Below are positions 1 through 8,162 of a stretch of DNA of 11,377 bases, in pieces; within the stretch, counting starts at the first letter, position 1, and every line of letters starts with the position of its first letter. The notes under the pieces are model-generated. The model was not told the DNA's origin, searched no databases, and saw only the letters and a program-made list of their open reading frames with translations. The translations under genes and the position numbers were made by a program. The DNA comes from Pigoraptor vietnamica. Its lineage: Eukaryota; Opisthokonta; Filasterea. The stretch spans positions 1 through 11,377 of the forward strand of contig CALSCQ010001181.1 of assembly GCA_943704525.1 (NCBI GenBank), given 5' to 3'.

Positions 1-70
<70 letters not shown>
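1..70. repeat. (GA)n microsatellite
   Basis: An uninterrupted GA dinucleotide tract of 35 units starts at the first base of the window, so its true length is unknown. It ends abruptly in unique sequence. On the minus strand it is a CT tract lying just downstream of the stop of the candidate minus-strand frame at 113-457, so it would be in that gene's 3' region if the gene is real. Such a tract is a common assembly break point. Confidence 0.97.
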
Positions 71-72
<2 letters not shown>

Positions 73-112
73 CGAATTGGCTCCATTACTGAAGAAGAGA
101 GTGCGGCGATAG

Positions 113-457
113 TCACGCCAATCCACGCCAGGCGACACCACACCCCACCCTGCAGTTCTGACAGGCAACCGCCCCCGCCGTCAACCGCCCACTCTGAGAT
201 GCGACATCGTCCGCCTCCCTCGACGGGGGCCCCGAAACGTCTGCTTCGGCGTCGGGCGTGTCCATGTCAGGCGCGGACGATAGTTTCCTCCGCCGTGGCG
301 CAGGCTGCTTCACGGGTTTCGGCCATTCGCCACCATCACCGCCGAACGACGGCAGTCTTGCGTCTTTTGCCTTCGACGACACCAAATTGTGAGGCTTCGG
401 TCTGCGCGTCCAAGCCCAATTACGCGGTCCTTCGTCGATTAAGAACGCTGCGGCCAT
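113..457 (-). CDS. Possible small hypothetical protein (single exon or terminal exon)
   Basis: An open frame of 114 codons starts with ATG at 457 and ends with TGA at 113; an in-frame stop lies 15 codons or fewer before the ATG. I do not recognise the product. It is hydrophilic, rich in Lys, Arg, Asp, Glu and Pro, with a basic patch around residues 50-60 followed by an acidic, Ser/Asp-rich stretch, which resembles a disordered nuclear or regulatory protein more than a random GC-rich shadow frame. The CAGT/ACTG words that mark the spacer are not enriched here. Against it: no conserved domain, no clear splice partner, and a short overlapping frame on the other strand (199-504). A weak donor-like GTGGGG occurs near the 3' end, but splicing from it to the acceptor near 92 would give an immediate TAA, so the simple single-exon reading is preferred. 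Confidence 0.28.
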   Translation of the reverse strand: MAAAFLIDEGPRNWAWTRRPKPHNLVSSKAKDARLPSFGGDGGEWPKPVKQPAPRRRKLSSAPDMDTPDAEADVSGPPSREADDVASQSGRLTAGAVACQNCRVGCGVAWRGLA

Positions 458-2888
458 CAGGCGGAATGAGCGGCGTCACTGCAAGCGCTACGTACAAGGC
501 GTAATGGGACAACCCAAGGCTATCGCCCGATATCCGACTTGGCGCGCACGGCCACACCGAATTAGCATACCCTGTCAGTGAACGACCACGGCTGTTCCCT
601 CGTAATAATGGAATGAGTCAACAACCCAGTGGTCGTTGAAGTCGTCGCCGTCGTCCAGTCACGTCGCGAGAGCGTCAGTTGCACCTGGCGAAAAAATAAT
701 CCTCTGATGATTAATACAATACCCGTCTCATTCGCAGCCTGAAACGGGTGCCAAACATTCGACTCTCAACCAACGGAAGGCCATTGTGCTAGACAAATGA
801 ATACTTCCGCGCCGACGTGCCTCTATTTGTTCATGACGCGGCATGCAACAACAGCCCGCACCGCGTACATGGTGTCACTTATAGACCACATCGGAGCGTT
901 CACACAATGCGATACCTAGTGCGGAACTCCGTTGTCGGACAATTTTTCGCGACGCCCAAGCGCAATGGTCACAATGAAGTGGCGTCGTCTGCTGGGCAAT
1001 CGAAAAATTGGGGTTAGGAGTCACATACGGGTCCAACCTTTCAGCTACCCGTCAGCGGGCCTCACGTTCCGCGCATAGCAACACCTACTTCGCACACATT
1101 ACGGACCCCGTTACTGTACTCACACCCACATATAATGCGGCGCTACATCGAGTAGATGCAAGGGCGTTCGACAACGAAAACGGCAACTTCGTCGTGAGAT
1201 TCGCGAGAGAGCGTGTGTGTTTTGAGGGGCTCTATCTGTGGGAGTGCCTGCAATCAGAGCGGCACCGTAGGGATATACCCAGTGAGAAATTTAAAAACTC
1301 ACAAAAAAAACGAAAAAAATTATTCGTTGTATGGAAAATGTATTGGATCGTATTTATTATAATTTGTTAGGATTTGGGGTTCGCCAATACAAATGAAAAT
1401 GAAATAAAACTTCAGATTGTATGAAATATGTATGAAAATGATTGATGGAAATAATCTGACAGTTTCATGGGTCCATTCATTGAATGGTGCTGCGGAACAT
1501 GCGATAGACTGCCTTATAAGGAAAATAACCTGGTGATGGGATGTCGCATGACATCGGGAGTCCCGCTCATGTTACTAGCAATATTCCCTTTAATGGCGTT
1601 TACCCAATGAGCGCGGTGGACACGTTGCCTTCTTTGGTGCGTGCGTCCAATTACGGGTTAGGCAATATAGGGCCGAGTGGCGTGACGAGGTCATGCAACC
1701 AAACTGACCTTGCAAGCTGAGCGTGATTGCCACTTTGTGACAAGTAATAGGCGTATGCGAACCGCCCCCATCTTCTTCTCACCTCAAAATGGCGCCGTGG
1801 CGATGGCCGAAACACACGCTGGCCAGCGGTACACGGGTCCGGCCCGGCAACTCGGCAGCCGGTCGGCAATGCCGGACTCCGCATCGGTGCCGCCGGCGAC
1901 ACCCGCACTGAGGTGAGTGGCACGCCGGCCGGCTCAGTCCAATCCGAGCCCTGTCGTGCGCAGCCCGGCGCATCGGACCGCCCGCACGTTCTGCCGAGTG
2001 AATACCGCCGGCTCCGGCGACCGCGGCCCGCGGACGGCGTAGTGCCGGCCGTGCTGCACGGCGCTCCCCATCGGCGCCCGCTCTAACTGAACACCACCCG
2101 GGCCACACACCGACGCCGCCCGCCACCACGGATCCTGGAACCCAATCGGTCCTCCTGCGCGTAGTGTGACATCACGTCGGTCGGCTGACGACTGCCGGGC
2201 GCCGCGGGGCTGATCAGTTTCCCTGAGTGAGATGTTGCGGCAATTTGTCACGTGCACTCTGAAGCCGAGTCCAGAGCCGTGGCCGCCGGCCTCAGCCGGC
2301 CGATTGACCCGTCGAGTTAAGCGCCGCTGTCCGGCGGACTAGACTGAACCTGGATTCGTTCAGGAAATAATATCCTGCAATGTCGTTCACAACGACGGCC
2401 AGCCGGTGACAGCTGCGGTCAGTCTTACATTGAGTGCCGTGACTGGCCGGAAGGCGGCCCGGACGGGCAGTGGGGCCGCGGTCGGTGTGCGCGGCGTTCG
2501 GTTGCTCCGTCTGTCGGCACTGGCCATCCCTGCGGGCGCGTCGCGCAGTCAGCCGCGGGGCGGCGGAGAGTTATCACTGTCATCGGTGGAGCAGTACGAC
2601 GGCTGCGGCCAGCGCATGCCCCAAAATTGTCACTGGCGTTCCTCATGCGCGCCGGCGCCAGTCGGTAATGTTCAGTCGAACACGACCTGAGCGACAATAG
2701 ATTTCGAGTCAGTCACTTCTAAGATTCGACGGTAAATAACTGAATGTGATGCATGCATTGCGCGGCCGTGCCCTGTCACCTCACCTCAGTCCAGCCGGCT
2801 CGATTTGGCATTGCTGGGCTGTGGCCGGCTGTAGTCATTAGCAATCTCGGGCCTGCAACTTACAGGTCGCATAGAGGCACACCGACCG
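458..2888. other. Long spacer with no gene recognised
   Basis: About 2.4 kb in which I can support no gene. Frames at 817-1017, 1008-1370, 1651-1923, 1779-2129, 1934-2257 and 2406-2690 are short, overlap on both strands, and show no domain or consistent composition. From about 1900 onward the sequence is very GC-rich with many CCGG/GGCC and CAGT/ACTG words. A lone good donor motif (GTGAGT at 1912) has no matching exon. A small perfect inverted repeat (GATGTC, four-base loop, GACATC) sits at 1540-1555. Confidence 0.6.
1290..1455. other. AT-rich island in GC-rich spacer
   Basis: About 165 bases of clearly lower GC than everything around it, with A runs at 1302-1318 and reiterated TTGTATG(G/A)AA and ATGAAAATG words. 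It contains a canonical AATAAA at 1403-1408. It could be a 3' untranslated or polyadenylation region, a matrix-attachment-like element, or a remnant of inserted DNA. No gene can be tied to it: the plus-strand frame ending at 1370 is compositionally odd and has no domain. Confidence 0.45.
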
Positions 2889-3160
2889 GCCACACACACA
2901 TTGACACGCACACACACACACACAAACACACTCGCACACACAAACACACACACTGGCACACATACACCGGCTGCAAACACCGGCACACACTCAAACAGTC
3001 ACCGACACACAAACACTCACACTGCATACACCGGTACACACTCAAACAGTCACACACACAGTCACACACAGTCATACACACACTGCCACACACACACACA
3101 CGCACCGGCATTCGACATACGCACGCACGCACTGCACACACGGGCACAAGCACCGCACTG
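2889..3160. repeat. CA-rich compound microsatellite
   Basis: About 270 bases dominated by ACAC interrupted by ACTC, AGTC, CCGG and similar short words. It creates long artificial His/Thr-rich frames on the plus strand and Cys/Val-rich frames on the minus strand, which are not genes. The tract is (TG)n on the minus strand. In the two genes of this window TG tracts occur in introns in sense orientation, so this block could be intronic to an unrecognised minus-strand gene, but I find no flanking exons that support this. Confidence 0.92.
2971..3053 (+). repeat. Two copies of a 32-bp minisatellite unit, 51-bp period
   Basis: Two near-identical 32-base units lie at 2971-3002 and 3022-3053, differing at two positions. 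Each begins CTGCA(A/T)ACACCGG and ends CTCAAACAGTCAC. They sit inside the CA-rich tract, which shows that this block grew partly by duplication of larger units and not only by dinucleotide slippage. Confidence 0.85.
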
Positions 3161-3870
3161 CAGTGCACACCTTTGGATGAGCCGAATGCTCCGATTACGG
3201 CATCCGTTCGGCTGTTCTGAAGCGACCCGCCGCTCTTCCTTAGGCTTGGGTCGACCCTCATCACCGTCTTCAGTTGTCAATTGCCGAGAGTGACCCGCTC
3301 AGCTGCTGAGCGGCCAGTATGGGCGAGCCGTGCACTGACAACTGGCAAGTAACTCCGTCTCTGCGCCAAAATTAACATCATTTCACACAAAATTTACGCA
3401 GCCACGGTTACCGTATCGTGTGCGAGTCGGGGTCGATCCGGCCGGCATTACAACCAGTTTTCCTGACGGAGTGACCAATGCCAACTGTCAGGGTGGGGCC
3501 AGTGTGCAGCCATAGCCGGCGCGCCGAAAGCGTACACGGGCGCGGCTATTACATGAAGTCGACAAGGCAGACGAGTGTAACTCACTGCAAACAGTCGAGA
3601 CGTTGAATGCGCCTGCGTAGAGCTTCTTGAACTCGGCACAATGAAGCCGGGGACTGCACGGCCGACAGTACTCAGAACCGGGCCTACAACACCTAACAGA
3701 TGACTGAAGACTACGCAGTCCGTCAGCACCGAGTAACACATACATTCAATTAAACGCATGAAAACGCCCTTCATAATCGCGCGACTGACAAATGCGGCAG
3801 CGCCCAGTCCGACCTGCCAAAAGGACTGTCACGGCGCCGGCCTCGGCTCCAGAGCCGGACGCCGACAGTG

Positions 3871-4035
3871 TTCCGAATTACCTCAGTCGGCCGGCGCAGT
3901 TCAGGCCCACCGGGTGACTGATGCGGCGACACCGCGGACACAGTCGGCAGTCCCGAACTACCTCAACTGTACGCGCAGTTAAGCCGACCCACCGGGTAAC
4001 TGATCACTGGGCGGCGACACCGACGCACTGTCGGC
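3871..4035 (+). repeat. Diverged tandem duplication (about 80-85 bp unit)
   Basis: Two adjacent imperfect copies at about 3871-3950 and 3951-4035. Shared landmarks in order are CCGAA(T/C)TACCTCA, CGCGCAGTT or GGCGCAGTT, CCCACCGGGT(G/A)ACTGAT, GCGGCGACACCG, and CA(G/C)TGTCGGC or CAGTCGGC. Small indels separate the landmarks, so the duplication is not recent. It lies in the CAGT-rich spacer and may be a unit of a larger degenerate repeat family. Confidence 0.75.
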
Positions 4036-4863
4036 CCGCGGCGCCGGCCGGACCGGCATCACAGCGCTGTTGACCTGCGCCGTGTCGATTGCCCCTGGCG
4101 GCCGGGCCAGTCCCGGGCCCGGATGCATCGGCGGTGCCACTGAGCCAGCTGACCCGGCGAGCTCCAGCAGTGCCAATCCGCCCAACTCAGTTAGTGCGTG
4201 TCGCCGGCCCGGCGGCAGTCGGCGGGCGCTGCCGCATGAGCCTCGGGCTGCCGAGGCGGCTCCGCGTAACCTTCGCAGCCGGGGCCGTTCGAGCCTTCAG
4301 TCAGCCCGATGGCACCGTCAGCCGGCCGAGTCCGGGCCGTCGCATCACGGGCCGGCACTGCGGGCGGCGCCGACTGCTGACTGAGACTCTGACGGCAGAA
4401 CCCTGCAGTTGCGGACTGACCTTCCGGCGGCGCCAACCTCGTTAACTGAGTGGTCACTTACGGCCCCCAACGGCACAGTCGGTGAAATCCACAGTCCGGG
4501 TTGGCGGCAACCATCGGCCCGACTCACTGTGCCGGACTCTGCGCGCGGTTCAGCGGCTGGCGTCAGACGTGGCGCTCGGCAGTGATGACGGCCGCAACCG
4601 GTCACGCAGGAACTTCAATCTCGTTCAGTGTGGTGAAGGTGTTCATTTGATGGAAAGGCGTGCCAAAGGCGTGATCCCACCGAGGTTTGAAGAGCTGTCA
4701 ACGATGGGGCAGTGGGCGCCGATTCGCCTTCGCGTTGCGTGCCGTTGCCTGGTGCGTGCGCGTCACCTGGGCAATGGGTGGCAAATCTGACACGTTGGAG
4801 GGTAACCGGGCGCACAGAGTGCCAATTATGGAAGGTGGTCAATGGTTGTCCGGGTGACGCGAC

Positions 4864-4881
4864 GTCACTACGCGTGATGAC
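4864..4881. promoter_or_regulatory. Imperfect palindrome centred on ACGCGT
   Basis: GTCA at 4864-4867 and TGAC at 4878-4881 flank a perfect ACGCGT core at 4870-4875; only the two-base spacers break symmetry. It overlaps GACGTCAC, close to a CRE-type site, and lies about 90 bases before the proposed start codon at 4967. A dyad this close to a gene start could bind a dimeric regulator, but CG-rich palindromes also arise by chance in such DNA. Confidence 0.25.
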
Positions 4882-4966
4882 GCGCGAGTCCAGCCTGCGG
4901 CCAACGGCGACACCAGCCTTTTTCGATAAAGTTCATTGGGGGCCCTGGCGAAGGGGCACAGCAGCC

Positions 4967-7568
4967 ATGCTCGTCTATCTTGAGGGCGCGAACTTTCCCG
5001 TGAGTGTGGGGAGATGTGACAGTGAGTGCTTGGGTTGCAACTTGGGCTGACACTCTGTCCATGCTTCAATTTCCTCCAAGGGCAAGACGCTTGTCTTCGC
5101 CTGCGCGCCCTTTCAGACGGTCGCGCGCGCAAGGGCCAAAATTCTCCACATCTTCTATGAGCTTGGTCGGGCCAATTACCAGTTTCGCCTCCGCTTTAAG
5201 GGCGTGTTCATGAAGGACGGGCATATATTGGAGGTTGGTGTGATGATGGCGACGTTGCGTCTGTTGCTTCGTTTTGACGTGTGTGTGCATATGTGTGCAT
5301 GTGTGTGTGTGTGTGTTGTGTGTGTGTGCGTCCATGTGGATCAGTGGATCCGTATTTGTGTGTCTGCTCCTCTCCCTTGAATGTCGGCTATCGAGTACCG
5401 TCTGACTATTGTCTCCCCCTCTCGTCTCACAGGAGTATGGCATCACCGAGCGTTCAGTAATTGAGGTCGTCCCAGTGGATGGCGCCGGCTCGCAAGGGTA
5501 CAACCCCTTTTCCGCGAGCACTCGGAAAGGGCAGTCAGACGTCCTTGACGCTCTGCAGAAGGAGATTGAAATCTTCGACAGGAGAGAGGTCGTGCTCGAG
5601 GCCCTCCGAACGGCGGCGTGGATTCACTGCGCGCTCGCCGCACTTTCCCTCGCGTCGACATGGTGGTACTCGGGCATCTACGCGTTTGTTGGCGGCCTGT
5701 TTGGTCTCTACTGCATACCCCGCTTCACGCGCGCGGGTGGTTTCGTCGGTCGCATCAGCGAGAGCCGGCGCAAGTTTCTCGGAGCGTATGGGGCGGTCGC
5801 CGGCGGACTCGTCGTGTCCTCTTCTGCAATGGGCGCTGTGACGCTGGTTGACATTACGAACGGGTGCGACGGCGGCTGCGGGGCGCGCACGTACTACACT
5901 GTGGCCGTGATGCTGGCCCTTGCTGTCGCTGTGGCAGTTGCGTGTGCGTTGAGTTTCGTGGCGCTGGCGAACATGGCGCTGGAGGCGGGAGATCTCATCG
6001 AATGTGTACTCGTGCGTCCTCAGAATGTGCGGAAGCTGATCGAACAGGCGCGGTGAGTGTGCGTCGGTGGCCATTTGCCGTTAATACGCTTGTCTCCTCA
6101 TTTCTCATACCGTTGCGCCGTTCGCATTTTCGTTTGCGCACTCACCGCTCCTGCGCACATTCAAAACGGAGCAGAAGCGAGAGGCTGGATGTGCGAAGAA
6201 ACGCGGCGCTTGAGCTTAGCAACTACGCAGCGTCGGCCGACACACACAAGACGTCGATAGCGGAGAGCGGCGGAGTGCCCGTCCTCATATCGCTGGCAAT
6301 GTCGAAAGACGAGGCGTGCCAGGAGTACGCGTGCGAGTGCCTTGCCGAGCTTGCGGCAGTCCCGGCATTGCAGGTAAGAGCTCGAGTGTTTACTTACGGC
6401 CAGTTACACACCGCCTCCGTTGAGATTGTTCTACGTCTGTCGTCACGTGCTCTGGTGTGCCTCGTATGGCTGACTCTGCGTCCCTGCACCTTTTTTTCTT
6501 CACTAGCGCGATCTCATAGTGGAGAACGCGCTTCAGCCCATCATGGCGCTCGTGCACTCGTCCAGCGATGGCATTGCGCGACGCGCGGCCGTGGCCTTCT
6601 GCTCTCTTGTGAACGCGGACGTGTGCAAGCCGGCCGTCGTCGACGCGGGCGGCCTTGCGGAACTCTGCCACCTCGCCGAGCAGAAGGACAGGTGCGTGGG
6701 CATGTGATGGGAATCTCGTATCTCGGCGTATGTTGTGGAAGTTCAGCGTGGCTGTTCGCGGAGTCTGATACTTCCACAACTTCCAGGTTCTTGTGCCGCT
6801 CTGGCGCTGGTGGCCTCCTTGACCTCGCATGTCATTCGGACTGTCGCAAGAGGATGATTGAGGACAGCCAGGTGTGTGTGTGTGTGTGCCTCGAGGTGCC
6901 AGTTGAGCGTGCGTGATGGTGAAGATCGCAATTTACGGTTATCATTTGGCGGCCGTGCGCGCAGGTCGTCCAGTGTCTTACCGCGCTTGTGCTCGACGGC
7001 CGCGGCGACGCCGACATTGTGCGAATATCCCTCCAAGCCCTTGAGCTGCTGTCAATGGAGCAATCGTCCATCATCGCGGCGCACGCAGAGGACGCGCCCC
7101 GCTTCGTTCGCGCGCTTCTCTCTGCCGCGTCAAGCGTGGATCCCACAGACGCCTCGATTGCCGGCAAGGTCCTGGCGGCCGTTGCCGAAGACGACGAAGG
7201 TTGCGAACTTTTGGTGAACTGCCCGACGCTGATCAAGTCTCTCTCGAAGATGGCGCGCTCGATCGACGCCGCCACCCAGGCACTGTGCGCACGGACGGCC
7301 GCCGCCATTGCTGCGAACACGCGGCTGCGCGAAACAGTTCTGTCTCTCGAAGGTTCGTGTCTGTCATGCACTGGTAGCCGGCCGTGACTTGCGCCCGTGG
7401 ACAAAAACATGCGCGATTTTGTAATTTTACCTTCAGTGCCATTCTCACGCACGTTCGTCTCCGTTCGCAGGTTTCCGCCCTCTGCTGTCGTTCCTTGTGA
7501 CCACATCGCGGGATCGCGGGACAAAGGCCAAGGCGACGACGGCCATGTCGCTTCTTCGCGCAAGCTGA
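4967..7568 (+). CDS. Ubiquitin-like domain, four-helix membrane region and armadillo repeats fused in one protein (8 exons)
   Basis: Proposed exons: 4967-4999, 5081-5233, 5433-6052, 6175-6373, 6507-6691, 6787-6871, 6965-7352 and 7471-7568; all phases match and give 586 aa ending in TGA. Residues 1-77 form a ubiquitin-like fold, starting MLVYLEGANFPGKTLVF and ending EYGITERSVIEVVPV. The join across introns 1 and 2 restores the family pattern, which fixes the ATG. No terminal Gly-Gly follows, so the domain is integral and not conjugated. Hydrophobic segments at about 123-141, 142-157, 177-201 and 215-245 are probable membrane helices. The loop between helices 2 and 3 is Arg-rich (inside), and the loop between 3 and 4 has Cys207 and Cys211 (outside), so both ends should face the cytosol. 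Residues 262-586 carry armadillo repeats, for example the GGVPVLISLA motif near 289 and AGGLAEL near 382. Family knowledge: Ubl-plus-membrane proteins such as HERPUD and TMUB act in ER-associated degradation; armadillo repeats bind proteins. A scaffold role linking membrane and proteasome is inference. Exon 6 has a frame problem (see findings). Confidence 0.85.
5234..5432 (+). other. Intron 2 of the UBL-ARM gene, with TG microsatellite
   Basis: This 199-base phase-0 intron interrupts the ubiquitin-like domain between DGHILE and EYGITERS. The donor is GTTGGT, the acceptor is CTCACAG, and CTGAC about 30 bases before the acceptor (5402-5406) suits a branch site. A TG-rich tract fills 5279-5330. 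The exon junction is supported by continuity of the ubiquitin-like fold. Confidence 0.85.
5279..5330 (+). repeat. (TG)n microsatellite in intron
   Basis: A TG tract interrupted by CATA and TTG steps lies in the middle of intron 2 of the UBL-ARM gene, in sense orientation. It accounts for much of the extra length of this intron compared with the 81-133-base introns of the same gene that lack long repeats. Confidence 0.93.
6692..6786 (+). other. Intron 5 of the UBL-ARM gene with an 11-bp inverted repeat
   Basis: A 95-base phase-2 intron with donor GTGCGT and acceptor AACTTCCAG. A perfect 11-base inverted repeat (6732-6742 with 6770-6780, loop 27 bases) ends six bases before the acceptor. An alternative AG at 6762-6763 lies inside the loop region. 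Using that AG would put the downstream sequence in the frame that reads an armadillo-like helix. Confidence 0.6.
6872..6964 (+). other. Intron 6 of the UBL-ARM gene, donor embedded in (GT)n
   Basis: A 93-base phase-0 intron between IEDSQ and VVQCLTALV. The exon ends CAG and is followed directly by eight GT units (6872-6888), so the splice donor is the first unit of a microsatellite. The acceptor is GCGCGCAG. The junction is supported by the armadillo-like sequence continuing across it. Confidence 0.8.
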
Positions 7569-7808
7569 CGTGCGGAATCTGTCACCATGTTCGGGACAAC
7601 TGTGTTCCCCGCTGCGGCCGCCTGTCACTGCCGAGGTGCATCGCACTGCGCGTTGGCTTTTTCTCACACCTCTGCCGACACGGGTATTCTCGCGCCGAAC
7701 ACGCAGTTACCCCGCGCCTCGCAGTCCCATTGAGTCCGATTTAGCCCGCGTTCGGGCATTTTTCGCGGAAAAGGCGCCGAAATTAATACCTGGGCGTGGC
7801 GGGTGACA

Positions 7809-7813
7809 TGTAA
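7809..7813 (+). terminator. Possible polyadenylation signal TGTAA
   Basis: TGTAA occurs 241 bases after the stop codon of the UBL-ARM gene. TGTAA is the usual polyadenylation signal in chlorophyte green algae, and no AATAAA is present in this intergenic region. The word is short and the lineage is unknown, so this is only a candidate. Confidence 0.15.
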
Positions 7814-8130
7814 CAGGATTAATAGCTTAATTTGGCTCGCGATCGGCCCCTTCTCTTGGTGTGGTTGTGGTTGCGATCTAAAATGCGCCGCACAGTCACG
7901 GCATCAGTTTCCGCTGGTGTCTGCAGGAAAGATCCCCTTTTTTTTTCGCGCATTCGCTCGCACACACTCGGGTCTGTTTCGTATCCATCTCGTCAGTTGA
8001 GTTCGGCGGGAAGCACTGCGCGCTTTAGTCAGCGGCCGACGTGGGAGCTCTGAGGGCAGACTGCCGCAGCCGACTGACACCGAATTAACCATGCGGTGAC
8101 GGGCGACTGACGCGCTAATTACCGAAGCCG

Positions 8131-8156
8131 TTTGCTCCCTCTCGTCTCTCTCGGTC
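8131..8156 (+). promoter_or_regulatory. Pyrimidine-rich leader before the kinase start
   Basis: A CT-rich run with CTCTCGTCTCTCTC ends seven bases before the ATG at 8163. It could be a transcription initiator region or a short 5' untranslated leader. There is no AG that would make it a splice acceptor for the proposed start. Confidence 0.25.
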
Positions 8157-8162
8157 GGGGAA

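Larger units (their letters stand above)
3161..4966. other. GC-rich spacer upstream of the UBL-ARM gene, no gene recognised
   Basis: About 1.8 kb with many short overlapping frames on both strands (for example 3448-3774 minus, 4089-4445 plus, 4482-4790 plus, 4615-4842 minus). None shows a domain, a plausible splice partner or coding-like composition. By hand count 4140-4600 holds about 15 CAGT or ACTG words where random sequence would give about 4. The last few hundred bases presumably hold the promoter and 5' untranslated region of the gene starting at 4967, but I see no clear TATA box. Confidence 0.6.
7569..8162. other. Intergenic region between the two genes
   Basis: About 590 bases separate the stop codon of the UBL-ARM gene from the start of the histidine kinase gene. 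Short frames here (7570-7806, 7803-8000, 7832-8053) show no domain. The second half has AATTA-containing words (7781-7784, 8079-8084, 8116-8121) and the CAGT/ACTG words typical of the spacers. A pyrimidine-rich stretch (8131-8156) directly precedes the kinase start codon. Confidence 0.7.

Noticed and set aside
1008-1370. A 120-codon plus-strand frame followed by AATAAA
   Set aside because: Lys-rich and hydrophobic end comes from the AT-rich island; no domain, no convincing start and no splice partners.
1710-1916. Plus-strand frame ending at a good donor motif (GTGAGT at 1912)
   Set aside because: A single donor is expected by chance in this length; no downstream exon in phase could be found.
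2753-3293. His/Thr-rich frames on the plus strand and Cys/Val-rich frames on the minus strand
   Set aside because: They are translations of the CA/TG repeat in different frames and lack any domain or splice support.
4089-4445. Arg/Pro/Ala-rich frames in the GC-rich spacer
   Set aside because: Typical of random GC-rich sequence; overlapping frames on both strands and strong spacer word bias.
5535-6074. A 179-codon minus-strand frame opposite the UBL/membrane exon
   Set aside because: Shadow of the GC-rich plus-strand exon, which has a supported domain structure and splice phases.
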